Below are positions 1-8,377 of a stretch of DNA of 64,000 bases, in pieces. Position 1 is the stretch's first letter, and each line of letters starts with the position of its first letter. The notes below the pieces were generated by a model that worked only from the letters and a program-made list of their open reading frames with translations, did no database searches and was not told the origin of the DNA. Source of the DNA: Rhizobium acidisoli (lineage in GTDB: Bacteria; Pseudomonadota; Alphaproteobacteria; Rhizobiales; Rhizobiaceae); assembly GCF_002531755.2 (NCBI RefSeq), contig NZ_CP034998.1:4505281-4569280 (forward strand), written 5' to 3'. The position numbers and the translations under genes are program-made.

Positions 1-651
1 GCGGATCTCGTCGACCGCCTTCTGGCGATAGGCCGACATCGACCAGTCGCCCTTGATGCCGGCAATGTTGTGAATGAAGTTGCCGATCAGCTTGGCGCCG
101 TCGGGCGTGTGCACGACCTCGGGGTGGAACTGCACGCCGTAATATTTGCGCTTCTCGTCGGCGATGAAGGCATAGGGCGCGTTGGAGGAGGTGGCGACCA
201 CCTCGAAACCGTCAGGCAGCGCGGTGACGCGGTCGCCATGGCTCATCCACACCTGATGACGCGAGCCGGAGGACCAGAGGCCCTCGAACAGCTGACAGTC
301 CTTGTCGACCTCCAGGAAGGCGCGGCCGAATTCGCGGTGATGGCCGCTTTCGACCTTGCCGCCGAGCTGCATGCACATCGTCTGCTGGCCATAGCAGATG
401 CCGAAGACCGGCAGGCCGCTGTCGAAGATGATCTGCGGCGCTCGCGGCGATCCCTCGTCGACCGTCGAGGCCGGGCTGCCGGAGAGGATCACGGCCTTCG
501 GCTGGAGGCGCCTGAAGCCCTCTTCGGCTGATTGGAAGGGGACGATTTCGCAATAGACGCCGGCCTCACGCACGCGTCGTGCGATGAGCTGGGTCACCTG
601 GCTGCCGAAATCGACGATGAGAACGGAGTCGGGATGTGCTGTCTGGGTCAT
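1..651 (-). CDS. guaA: GMP synthase (glutamine-hydrolysing), N-terminal part, cut by window edge
   Basis: Converts XMP to GMP in the cytoplasm using glutamine amide nitrogen and ATP. The 217 residues in the window are the class I glutamine amidotransferase domain. The nucleophile motif GICYGQQ puts the catalytic Cys at residue 86, as in E. coli GuaA, and the His/Glu pair lies in VQFHPEV (His176, Glu178). The ATG at 651 opens with [19 protein letters not shown], typical of the family. The ATP-pyrophosphatase and dimerisation domains lie before position 1. The reading frame is open to the edge. Identification is certain; nothing odd is seen. Confidence 0.97.
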   Translation of the reverse strand, partial: MTQTAHPDSVLIVDFGSQVTQLIARRVREAGVYCEIVPFQSAEEGFRRLQPKAVILSGSPASTVDEGSPRAPQIIFDSGLPVFGICYGQQTMCMQLGGKVESGHHREFGRAFLEVDKDCQLFEGLWSSGSRHQVWMSHGDRVTALPDGFEVVATSSNAPYAFIADEKRKYYGVQFHPEVVHTPDGAKLIGNFIHNIAGIKGDWSMSAYRQKAVDEIR

Positions 652-763
652 GGCGAGGCTTTAATGAAAAGCGCTTCGCCTTGCAATCCGGGAAATCGGC
701 GGCGTCGGGTTTTTATTGTTCCGATTGTCCCCCGCGCGTCTGACGCGCGGCGCTTTCGCGGGT

Positions 764-1402
764 TCAGAACCAGAAAACCCCGTCCTCCAGCGCCGTGAAC
801 AGGCTGTCGACGCCGTAGGAGAGCTTGCGGTCGACGATGTGCAGATATTCGGTCCAGCCGGAAATATGCTGCAGTTCGACGGCGCCGTCGGAAATGCCGC
901 GCAAGCCGATCAGCGGCAGCTTGTAGCCCTGGCAGGCGCGCAGCACCGCAAAGGTCTCCATGTCGACCATGTCTGCGTCGATGGCGCTATAGGCCGCACC
1001 CGAGATGACGTTGCCGCCGGTGGAAAGGCTTGCTTCCGGGATGCCCGGAATGCGCAGCGGCAGCTCGAGTACCGCCGGCAGGTCGAGAAAGGGCGTCCGG
1101 CCCTTCTCGAAACCGAGCGGCGAGGCGTCCATGTCGCGGTAGGAAACCGAGGTTACCTGATAGATTTCGGTCTGCTCGAGTTTCGCCGAGCCGGCCGAGC
1201 CGAGGGAAACCACGAGATCCGGCAGGTCGTCGGCGGCATCCAGCCGCGCCAGCGTCTTGGTCAGCGCCACCGCCGCCTCGACCGGGCCGACGCCGGTCAT
1301 CAAGGGTTCGATGCGCGACCGCAGGAAGGGGCCGTATTCGGCCTCCGCCGCCATGACGAACAGCATGGATTTGCCCGCGACCGACTTCAACTCGAACTTC
1401 AT
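764..1402 (-). CDS. mtnN: 5'-methylthioadenosine / S-adenosylhomocysteine nucleosidase
   Basis: Cytosolic nucleosidase that cleaves the adenine from methylthioadenosine and S-adenosylhomocysteine, used in methyl-cycle salvage. The 212-residue protein has the purine-phosphorylase fold signatures: AAEAEYGPF near the N-terminus (general-acid Glu), SLGSAGS in the middle, and DMETFAV, the purine/ribose-binding segment with its Met-Glu pair. Near the C-terminus LRGISDGA holds the catalytic Asp. Its ATG overlaps the stop of the upstream thioesterase gene (ATGA at 1402-1399), so the two are probably translationally coupled. A related phosphorylase is possible, but the motifs favour the nucleosidase. 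Confidence 0.9.
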   Translation of the reverse strand: MKFELKSVAGKSMLFVMAAEAEYGPFLRSRIEPLMTGVGPVEAAVALTKTLARLDAADDLPDLVVSLGSAGSAKLEQTEIYQVTSVSYRDMDASPLGFEKGRTPFLDLPAVLELPLRIPGIPEASLSTGGNVISGAAYSAIDADMVDMETFAVLRACQGYKLPLIGLRGISDGAVELQHISGWTEYLHIVDRKLSYGVDSLFTALEDGVFWF

Positions 1403-1848
1403 CCCGTAATTCCTTCTCTACCGCGGATCACCATCATCGTCCCGGTCATGGAGGCGATGAGTTTCGCCGGCCCGTCGCTGATCGCGTAGCCTCGTCCGTC
1501 GGCAACGATAATGGTGGAGCCGGGTTTGGTGATTTCCCCGCGAAACAGGAAACGATCGCCACGCCCCGGCGACATCAGATTGACCTTGAACTCGATCGTC
1601 AGGATCGAAGCTTCCGGGTCGATGACGCTGTAGGCGGCAAAGCCGCAGGCTGAATCGAGCGCTGCGGAAATGATGCCTGCATGCAGGATGCCGTGCTGCT
1701 GTGTCAGTTTAACGTCGAAGGGAAGCTCGATTTCGACGACGCCGTGCTCGACGCGCGTCAGCTCCGCGCCGATCGTCTCCATCGCCGCCTGGCGCGCAAA
1801 ATTGCGGCGGATTCGCGCGCGGAAATCGCCCCTGTCAGTCTCGCTCAT
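1399..1848 (-). CDS. PaaI-family hotdog-fold thioesterase
   Basis: A 149-residue acyl-CoA thioesterase-like protein of the PaaI/YbgC hotdog superfamily. The core shows the segment QHGILHAGIISAALDSACG, where the family has H-G-G/A-x6-D, followed by beta strands ending near GRGYAISDGPAKLIASMTGT. The open frame runs upstream to 2001, but that extension is arginine-rich and antisense to the neighbouring gene's start, so MSETDRGDF at 1848 is taken as the start. The stop overlaps the start of the nucleosidase gene by 4 bp. The physiological substrate cannot be read from the sequence. Confidence 0.85.
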   Translation of the reverse strand: MSETDRGDFRARIRRNFARQAAMETIGAELTRVEHGVVEIELPFDVKLTQQHGILHAGIISAALDSACGFAAYSVIDPEASILTIEFKVNLMSPGRGDRFLFRGEITKPGSTIIVADGRGYAISDGPAKLIASMTGTMMVIRGREGITG

Positions 1849-2079
1849 GTCTGCCCCTCTTGCAGCCGGGAAAGTGGCATGGCGGGCCGGATTCGACAAG
1901 CTGCACGTTGCTGAAATCGGTCTCAGCGCCGATGGAAAGCTGCGGCCGTGTCGCCGGGGCAACCTTTCGCCTTTCCGTCGCCCTCCAAGCCGGTGATGCA
2001 AGCCGGTGCGAACACGATTGCAGCTTCGCGCCCGGCGCGTATTCTCCGCGTCATGTCACGAAGGGTGGAGCGCCGACGC

Positions 2080-3156
2080 ATGACGACGATATCGCAATCG
2101 GTCCGCAATTTCGAGACCTGGCTGGCCGGCGAACTCGGAGCCGATCTTGTCACGGACGATCTGCGCGAGAAGCACGATAAGATGCGAAGCGGCGGCTTCG
2201 TCTTCCTGCGCGCCACCTATTGGCGCTGGTGCGAGACCATCCTCGATATCTGCCCGGAACTTGTCCGCGCGCCCGAGGTGCTGGCGATCGGCGATACGCA
2301 TCTGGAGAATTTCGGCACCTGGCGGGATCCCGAAGGCAGGCTCGTCTGGGGCGTCAATGATTTCGACGATGCGGCGGTGATGCCCTATGCGCTGGATCTC
2401 GTTCGCCTTGCGGCAAGCGCCATCCTGGCACGCGGCGAGGATGGTCCCTCGGTTCGGATGATCGGCGAGTTGATCCTCGCCGGCTATCGCAGAGGCCTTG
2501 AAAATCCACTGCCCGTCATTCTCGAGCGGGATCACAAATGGCTGCGCAAGGCGCTGATGCTGCCGAATTCCGAACGCCGGGAATTTTGGGAGAAATATGA
2601 GATGCTGCTTCCCGGAAGCGAGCCGCCGCCATCCGCTTATGTCAAGGTGCTCGCAGCGGCACTGCCGCCTGGCTCGGGACCCTTCGTGGCGAAGCCGCGC
2701 AGCGGCGGCACCGGCAGCCTCGGCCGCCCGCGTTTCGTCGCCTATGCGGAATGGCAGGGCGGGCCGGTGCTGCGTGAGGCCAAGGCGCTGCTGCCGTCCG
2801 CCTGGTCGCTTCGCCACAGACCACAGGACATGGCAATCCATGCGGAAGAGATCGCCAATGGGCGGGCGCGGTGTGTCGATCCGCACTACCAGGTTTCCGG
2901 CCGCATCCTCGTGCGCCGGCTCTCGCCGAACAGCTGCAAGATCGAAATCGACCGGCACCCCGAAGTCCTGCTTTCGCCGACAATGCTCGAATTGATGGGT
3001 TTCGAGATCGCCAATTGCCATTCCAACGATGCAGCTGCGACAGCAAGGATTCTCCAGGATATCAAGGCGCGGGGAAACGAATGGCTGCATGAGGCGGCCA
3101 GGGCCGCGGCCTCGAGCATCAGCGCCGAGCAGAAAGCCTATTCGCGCGCCGGCTAG
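2080..3156 (+). CDS. DUF2252 family protein
   Basis: A 358-residue protein of the DUF2252 family, which resembles aminoglycoside-phosphotransferase-like kinases. Family hallmarks are GDTHLENFGTW (kinase-like catalytic loop) and NDFDDAA (metal-binding Asp region), followed by YALDLVRLAAS. Biochemical function is unknown. The ATG at 2080 (MTTISQSV) is preferred, with GGTGGAG upstream; an in-frame ATG at 2053 is a possible alternative. It is transcribed alone and converges with the DUF1513 gene: the two stop codons overlap in the tetranucleotide CTAG at 3153-3156. Confidence 0.85.
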   Translation: MTTISQSVRNFETWLAGELGADLVTDDLREKHDKMRSGGFVFLRATYWRWCETILDICPELVRAPEVLAIGDTHLENFGTWRDPEGRLVWGVNDFDDAAVMPYALDLVRLAASAILARGEDGPSVRMIGELILAGYRRGLENPLPVILERDHKWLRKALMLPNSERREFWEKYEMLLPGSEPPPSAYVKVLAAALPPGSGPFVAKPRSGGTGSLGRPRFVAYAEWQGGPVLREAKALLPSAWSLRHRPQDMAIHAEEIANGRARCVDPHYQVSGRILVRRLSPNSCKIEIDRHPEVLLSPTMLELMGFEIANCHSNDAAATARILQDIKARGNEWLHEAARAAASSISAEQKAYSRAG

Positions 3157-4232
3157 ATCCGCACGATATGCTGGTCCCACGCGACGTCGCTGCGGGTCGA
3201 CAGGAAATCGCCGTCATAGGAGGAGACGGCAAAGCCGCTTTTTGCCGGCGCGATGCCGGCCGCGTCCGGAACGCTGGTCTCGGCCAGCACCTTGCCCGTC
3301 CTTGCGTCGAGGGTCACAGAGGCGCCGCCCTTCGGCGAGGTAATGCCGACGATGCCCTCGCTTCGATTGACGGCAATCGCGCCGACGTAATTGGCAAGCC
3401 TGCGCGTCGTTTGCTCCGGCAGGTCGATGAAGGAAAGATCCTCGCCCTTGGCGAAATGGCCGACGAGCGGCGGCAAATCCTTGCGGTGGCCTTCGTACTG
3501 GCAGGCAAACCAGATGCGGCCCTTGTCGTCGAGATCGACGTGGCGGGTGGAGAGTTCTGCCCATTCCGCCGACAGCACATGTTTTTCGACCAGAGCGCCG
3601 GTGGCGGCATCGATCAGCGCCAGCGACGGCTGCATCTCTCCGAGATTGAGCTTGGTGCGGCCGAAATCCGGATGTGTTTCGATGCCGCCATTGGCGACGA
3701 TCAGAAGACGTCCGTCGTCGGAGACCGTCATGTCGTGCGGGCCGATGCCGTAGGTCTCGAATTCGCCGATACGGGTGAAGCGGTCGGTGGCGTCGTAGAG
3801 GCCGATCATGCCGCGATTGCCGTCGAAATCGTTCTCGCTGGCGTAGAGCAAACGACCATCGGGAGAGAAGGCGCCGTGGCCGTAGAAATGCCGGTCTTCC
3901 CGCGAGCTGATGACGATCGGTTCGCCCTTATTGCGGGGATCGAAAATCATCGCATAGGTGCCCGGCCGGCGGGCGAAGGCGACGGTCCTGCCGGTGACGG
4001 CGCTGAAGGCCATGCCGTGGGCCCGGGCGGGAAGCGCCACCTGGTCGATGATCTCGCCGCGCTCGGTCACGGTCGCAACCGCAAAGGAACCGTTCGCGGC
4101 ACGAATGCCCGAGGCATAGACCGCATCGGCGCGTTCGAGCGCCATCAGCGACCGTGGCGTCAAGCCCGCAAGGAAGCCGATCCCTGCCGCCTTGACGAAG
4201 TTGCGTCGGTTGATCGCGGCGGTTCGCATCAT
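3153..4232 (-). CDS. DUF1513 Tat-exported beta-propeller-like protein, last gene of irpA operon
   Basis: A 359-residue DUF1513 protein. The N-terminus carries a twin-arginine export signal (NRRNFVKAAGIGFLAGL) ending near residue 30, so it should be folded before export to the periplasm. The rest looks like a WD/NHL-type propeller, with repeats such as FSPDGRLLYASEND and VSDDGRLLIVANGG. It follows the second imelysin gene with its ATG five bases past that gene's stop. In COG terms it is the fourth member of a conserved series (IrpA, di-heme oxidoreductase, imelysin, DUF1513) tied to iron. The role of the propeller is unknown. Adjacent ATGs at 4232 and 4229 are both possible starts. Confidence 0.85.
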   Translation of the reverse strand: MMRTAAINRRNFVKAAGIGFLAGLTPRSLMALERADAVYASGIRAANGSFAVATVTERGEIIDQVALPARAHGMAFSAVTGRTVAFARRPGTYAMIFDPRNKGEPIVISSREDRHFYGHGAFSPDGRLLYASENDFDGNRGMIGLYDATDRFTRIGEFETYGIGPHDMTVSDDGRLLIVANGGIETHPDFGRTKLNLGEMQPSLALIDAATGALVEKHVLSAEWAELSTRHVDLDDKGRIWFACQYEGHRKDLPPLVGHFAKGEDLSFIDLPEQTTRRLANYVGAIAVNRSEGIVGITSPKGGASVTLDARTGKVLAETSVPDAAGIAPAKSGFAVSSYDGDFLSTRSDVAWDQHIVRI

Positions 4233-4236
4233 CGCT

Positions 4237-5337
4237 TCAGTCCCCGTCAGAAAAGGAAAAGCCGGCCGAAAGGCCGATCGCGGCGCCATATTCGTCGCTG
4301 ATCCGGGTGATCAGGTCGCGGCTCTCGGCAAGCAGCGTATCGAGCTTGGCCTTCTCCGCATCGCTGACCGCGGCGTCGATGTCGGGATTGAGTTTCGGCA
4401 CGCTGTCGAGCAGCGACTTGAAGTCTTCGTCGATCGAGGCGGCGATCGCCTGTTTGTCCGGCGGCAGAAGCTCGGCCATGCCGGCCTTCTGCCAGAGCGT
4501 GCGCAGGCCGTCGATGTTGGCGGTCATCGATTTCCAGGTGTTCTTGGAACGCCAGTAGATTGCCATGCGCGGGCGCGGCGCGGTGTCCTTGCCCTTGTAG
4601 AATTGCTCCAGCCGCTGGTCGCGGACATTTTCGGCGCCGTGGACGAGAATGCCGAGCAGCGCGGTCACGGCTTCCTTATTGTCCATGAAATCGTTGCTCT
4701 GCGGACCCGGATGTTTCCAGCTCGCCTGCACGCCGTCCGGCTTTTCCCACGCGGCGACGACTTCGCCGGCCTCACGCTGGATATTGCCGGCGACGGCGGC
4801 GCCGTAAAGGCAGCGGAAGCCGCCCTTCTGCTTGATCAGATCGTCCGAGCCGTTGCCGTAAAGCACGTATTCCAGCGCCGTCAGGCCCTGCAGCGCCACA
4901 CTCTTGCCGGCGATCGCATCGACCGTCGCATCTTTCGGATCGGCCTTGGCGATCAGCGCCTGCACCTGCTTCAGGCCGACGCCCTTGCGGTCGGGGTAGA
5001 ACAGAATGTGCTCGAAGAGATTGTCCTGGATGACCGGCCCGGTCTGGACGATTTCGATGATCGACCAGTAGCGGATCGTATCGTCGAAGGCCGACTTCGC
5101 CTTGTCGAGCGTCTGCTGGGTGCCGCCGTCGCAAAGATCCTTCATCGCCGTCGTCAGCCGGGCCGCCGATTGCTGCATGTTGCGATAGCCGGGGCGGATC
5201 ACCTCGTCGACGGCGCGCTGCATGACGGCGGGAACGGCATCCTCGTTCATCCCTGCCGGAGGGGCTGCGGTCTGGGCGGCCGCCGACGTGGCGAGGCCGA
5301 TCAGAGTGAGGCAGAGCAGGGGGTGCCAAAGGCGCAT
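4237..5337 (-). CDS. Imelysin-family periplasmic protein (second imelysin of the operon)
   Basis: A 366-residue imelysin-fold (M75-like) protein with an N-terminal signal peptide cleaved near SAAAQ (about residue 21). Imelysins are helical periplasmic proteins linked to iron handling and are not proven peptidases. The usual GxHxxE motif appears here as GLTALE (residues 151-156), so the His is lost. Its ATG shares one base with the stop of the di-heme gene (TGATG at 5339-5335), which indicates tight coupling. A TTG one codon upstream is in frame but less likely to be used. Function is inferred from family and operon only. Confidence 0.85.
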   Translation of the reverse strand: MRLWHPLLCLTLIGLATSAAAQTAAPPAGMNEDAVPAVMQRAVDEVIRPGYRNMQQSAARLTTAMKDLCDGGTQQTLDKAKSAFDDTIRYWSIIEIVQTGPVIQDNLFEHILFYPDRKGVGLKQVQALIAKADPKDATVDAIAGKSVALQGLTALEYVLYGNGSDDLIKQKGGFRCLYGAAVAGNIQREAGEVVAAWEKPDGVQASWKHPGPQSNDFMDNKEAVTALLGILVHGAENVRDQRLEQFYKGKDTAPRPRMAIYWRSKNTWKSMTANIDGLRTLWQKAGMAELLPPDKQAIAASIDEDFKSLLDSVPKLNPDIDAAVSDAEKAKLDTLLAESRDLITRISDEYGAAIGLSAGFSFSDGD

Positions 5338-6875
5338 CAAAGTGACTCCAGGAATGTAATCAGGGCCTTCCTGTCGTCTTTCGACAGGGAGGAGAAAGCG
5401 TTGCGGGCCTTGTCTGCTTCGCCGCCGTGCCAGAGGATCGCCTCGGTGAGATCCCGCGCACGGCCGTCATGCAGGAAAAAGCTGTGTCCGCTGACAGTCC
5501 GGGTCAGTCCTATACCCCATAGCGGTGGCGTGCGCCATTCACGTCCGCTTGCAAGACCGACCTGCTGCCCGTCGGCAAGCCCGTCGCCCATATCGTGCAG
5601 AAGGAAGTCGGAATAGGGCCAGATCAGCTGGAAGGACTGCGCCTTGTCGGGTGAATCCCGGCGGGTGACGAATTTCGGCACATGGCAGGAAATGCAGCCG
5701 GTTTCGTAGAAAATCCGTTTGCCCTTCAGCGTCTCGGGGAAGCTCGCCTTGCGGCGCGCCGGAACGGCAAGATTTTCGGAATAGAAGGTCACGAGGTCGA
5801 GAATGGGGCCTGGCGCTTCTTCCGCGCCCAGCCGTTTCTGCACGCCGGTCGGCATATCGAGGCATTTCTCCTCCGCCTTGGTGCAGTCGCCATGCGCGTC
5901 CGGGTGGTCGGGTGTCGAGATACCGATATCGTTGGCGAAGGCGTCGGCATTCTGGTCGCGCACCGTGGCGTTCTGCGCCTTCCAGCCGAAGCGGCCGAGC
6001 GCGATCTCGCCGCTGCGGTGATCACGGACGATCGCCGCCTTGCCGGAGATGCCGTCGCCATCGGCATCCTCAGGGTCGGCATGGGCAAGGATATCGGCCG
6101 CGGGAATGGCCTCGATCAGCCCGAGCCCGATCATCGCGGGGGCGACACGCGCCGAGATCGTCGTTGCCGCATCGAGCGGTCCATAGGCCAGGTTGGTCGC
6201 CGCATAATGCGGGCGGCGTAGAGACACGGTTTCGCCGTCACCAAGCGTCACCGTCTCCTCGTCATAGCGGATCGTCATCCGGCCTTCGGCGGCAAGGCCG
6301 GGAACGGCAAGATCCTGCAGCTGATGGCCATAGACCGGATCGGGGAAATTGAGGATATCCGCGCCCGCGATCGCCTTTTCTTCCTCCGGGGTTGCGGCCG
6401 CGCGGGAAAGCCGCAGGAACATCGAGACGGCGCTTGGACCCCCTTCCGGCGGTTTGCCGCGGCCGTCATTGACGTGACAGCTCATGCAGGAGCGGGCGTT
6501 GAAGAGAGGGCCGAGCCCATCGGAGGCCTGCGTCGAGGAGGGCGAGGAAACCCAGAGCTTGCGGAAAAGCGCATTGCCGAGCTTGAAATTCTGCTCTTCC
6601 TCGAAGGGAATGTTGGCCGAAATATGCGAGAAACTGTCTTCGGTAACCGGATCGATCGAGGTCGCGCCGCCCGCCTGCATCGCCTCATATTGTTCGGCCT
6701 TGGAAAAATCCCTGGTCGGCCGGGTGACGTCGGCGACGCGTTTCAGATCGGCTTCGGAAAGGTCGGTGCGCTTCGCCGGCAGATCGAAGCCGGCGGCGAG
6801 AGCTGCGGGAAAACCGGCAAGCGTGGCGCAGAACATTGCGCGGGCGATCAGTCGGCGGGCCGGGGCATGCGACAT
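5337..6875 (-). CDS. Di-heme oxidoreductase family (DUF1111) c-type cytochrome
   Basis: A 512-residue periplasmic protein annotated in databases as a putative thiol or di-heme oxidoreductase. It has a signal peptide (cleavage near ALAAG, about residue 29) and two c-type heme motifs, CMSCH at 130-134 and CISCH at 394-398, spaced as in MauG/cytochrome c peroxidase-like proteins. The segment DPEDADGDGISG resembles a calcium-binding loop. It sits between the two imelysin genes and overlaps the downstream one, so it probably works with them in periplasmic iron redox chemistry; that role is inference. Confidence 0.88.
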   Translation of the reverse strand: MSHAPARRLIARAMFCATLAGFPAALAAGFDLPAKRTDLSEADLKRVADVTRPTRDFSKAEQYEAMQAGGATSIDPVTEDSFSHISANIPFEEEQNFKLGNALFRKLWVSSPSSTQASDGLGPLFNARSCMSCHVNDGRGKPPEGGPSAVSMFLRLSRAAATPEEEKAIAGADILNFPDPVYGHQLQDLAVPGLAAEGRMTIRYDEETVTLGDGETVSLRRPHYAATNLAYGPLDAATTISARVAPAMIGLGLIEAIPAADILAHADPEDADGDGISGKAAIVRDHRSGEIALGRFGWKAQNATVRDQNADAFANDIGISTPDHPDAHGDCTKAEEKCLDMPTGVQKRLGAEEAPGPILDLVTFYSENLAVPARRKASFPETLKGKRIFYETGCISCHVPKFVTRRDSPDKAQSFQLIWPYSDFLLHDMGDGLADGQQVGLASGREWRTPPLWGIGLTRTVSGHSFFLHDGRARDLTEAILWHGGEADKARNAFSSLSKDDRKALITFLESL

Positions 6876-6921
6876 TTCAGGGTCCGGGCCGCCTCGTCAT
6901 CGAAGCGGCCCGCCTTTTTGC

Positions 6922-8196
6922 TTATTTGAAGACGGCGTTAGGATTATCCAAGCTGTCGGAACCTTCAAGCTGAACCGTGCCGAGATCGAGTGCGGCAATA
7001 ACGCGCTGTACCGATTTCGTCTGGTCGATCAGTCCGTCGATGGCGGCCTGGACGACGGCATTGCCTTCCTTGTTGCCTTCACCGATCATCTGGTCGTACT
7101 TCTCGACCGTCTCGCCGCGCTTTGCCATGGCATTCATCGCGTCGAGCGTCTTGTTGAGCTTGCCTTCCATCTCGGCATCGAGCGCCTTGTCCTTGGCGGC
7201 CACCAGATCATGCAGCGACGGGCCGCTGAGCTTGGTGCCGTCGACGCGGGTATAGTTGCCGGTATAGGCGGCGGCGATGCCGATCGCGTCGTTCAGATGC
7301 GAATTGTAGGTATTGTCGGAGAAGCAATCATGCTCTTCCTCGGGATCGTGCAGCAGCAGGCCGAGCTTCATGCGCTCGCCGGCAAGCTCGCCGTAGGAAA
7401 GCGATCCCATGCCCGTCAGGATCGCGACGAGGCCGGCCTTCGGGTCAGCTTCGACATTCTTCGTCGCAGCGCCGTCCGCCTTCCAGTTGTCGGTCATTTC
7501 CTGCAGGTCGGACACCAGCAGGGTGGAGGCGGATTTCAGATATTCGGCGCGGCGGTCGCAATTGCCGTGCGTGCAATTCTTCAGGTCGTAATCGGTCGCC
7601 GGGCGGTTGCCGGCGCCGGGTCCCGTGCCGTTCAGATCCTGGCCCCAGAGCAGGAATTCGATGGCGTGGTAGCCGGTGGCGACATTGGCTTCGATGCCGC
7701 CGGCCTCGGCCAGCGTGCCGGAGAGGAATTCCGGCGTCAGCTTGGAGGCGTCGACATCCTTGCCGTCGATCTTGATCGTCTTGTTGGCGATGACATTGGC
7801 CACATACAGCGAATTTTCGTCATTCTCGGTGCCATAGGAAGGATCGACATAGTCAATCAGGCCTTCATCGAGCGGCCATGCATTGACCTTGCCTTCCCAG
7901 TCGTCGACGATCGGATTGCCGAAGCGATAGACTTCCGTCTGCTGGTAGGGAACGCGCGCCTTGATCCAAGCGTCCCGGGCGGACTTCAGCGTCGCGTCAT
8001 CAGGCGTCTTCAGGAAGGCGTCGATCGCGGCATCGAGCGCCTTAGCCGTCGTCAGCGAGTCTTCGTATTTGGCATGCGCCACGTCGGCATAATGTTTCAC
8101 TACGGCGGCGGCATCGGTTTCGGCATGCGCGGGAAGGGCGAGCAGGGCTGCGGGGGCGATCGCCAGCACGGCTGCGCGGAATTTATTGAGTTTCAT
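6922..8196 (-). CDS. irpA: IrpA-like imelysin, iron-regulated periplasmic protein
   Basis: First gene of the four-gene iron-associated operon; 424 residues. A classical signal peptide (MKLNKFRAAVLAIAPAALL) ends near ALPAHAE. The imelysin motif GxHxxE is intact as GYHAIE at residues 175-180, within the characteristic LLWGQD context, and a second half-domain follows. Family members are induced by iron limitation. The only long upstream gap of the operon is before this gene, and it contains an Irr-like box about 83 bases from the ATG. The exact function, whether iron binding or delivery, is not established. Confidence 0.88.
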   Translation of the reverse strand: MKLNKFRAAVLAIAPAALLALPAHAETDAAAVVKHYADVAHAKYEDSLTTAKALDAAIDAFLKTPDDATLKSARDAWIKARVPYQQTEVYRFGNPIVDDWEGKVNAWPLDEGLIDYVDPSYGTENDENSLYVANVIANKTIKIDGKDVDASKLTPEFLSGTLAEAGGIEANVATGYHAIEFLLWGQDLNGTGPGAGNRPATDYDLKNCTHGNCDRRAEYLKSASTLLVSDLQEMTDNWKADGAATKNVEADPKAGLVAILTGMGSLSYGELAGERMKLGLLLHDPEEEHDCFSDNTYNSHLNDAIGIAAAYTGNYTRVDGTKLSGPSLHDLVAAKDKALDAEMEGKLNKTLDAMNAMAKRGETVEKYDQMIGEGNKEGNAVVQAAIDGLIDQTKSVQRVIAALDLGTVQLEGSDSLDNPNAVFK

Positions 8197-8278
8197 GATC
8201 CTCTCCTGTGACGGGTTCTCCCGTCTAAATCGGGCCCCGTCTCTTCGCCCAAAAGCAAACTGGTGTCAAATGCTCTAG

Positions 8279-8295
8279 TTTGGAATGGTTTTAAG
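8279..8295 (-). promoter_or_regulatory. Candidate Irr box (ICE-like palindrome) upstream of irpA operon
   Basis: The sequence TTTGGAA-TGG-TTTTAAG is a near-palindrome close to the rhizobial iron-control element TTTAGAA-N3-TTCTAAA; 11 of the 14 arm positions agree. It lies about 83 bases before the irpA ATG. In rhizobia the IrpA operon is a predicted target of the heme-sensing regulator Irr. The match is by eye, so binding is an inference. Confidence 0.45.
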
Positions 8296-8377
8296 GATGG
8301 AGGAGGGCCACAAACGCGCTCGTTTTGCAGGGCATTCGTCCGGAAAATCGGCAGCTGCCGCGCCGTTTCGCCGCGGG

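Noticed and set aside
6484..8211. Long plus-strand open frame antisense to the irpA operon (575 codons)
   Set aside because: High-GC antisense shadow; the minus-strand frames carry clear families, heme motifs and signal peptides, while this frame has none.
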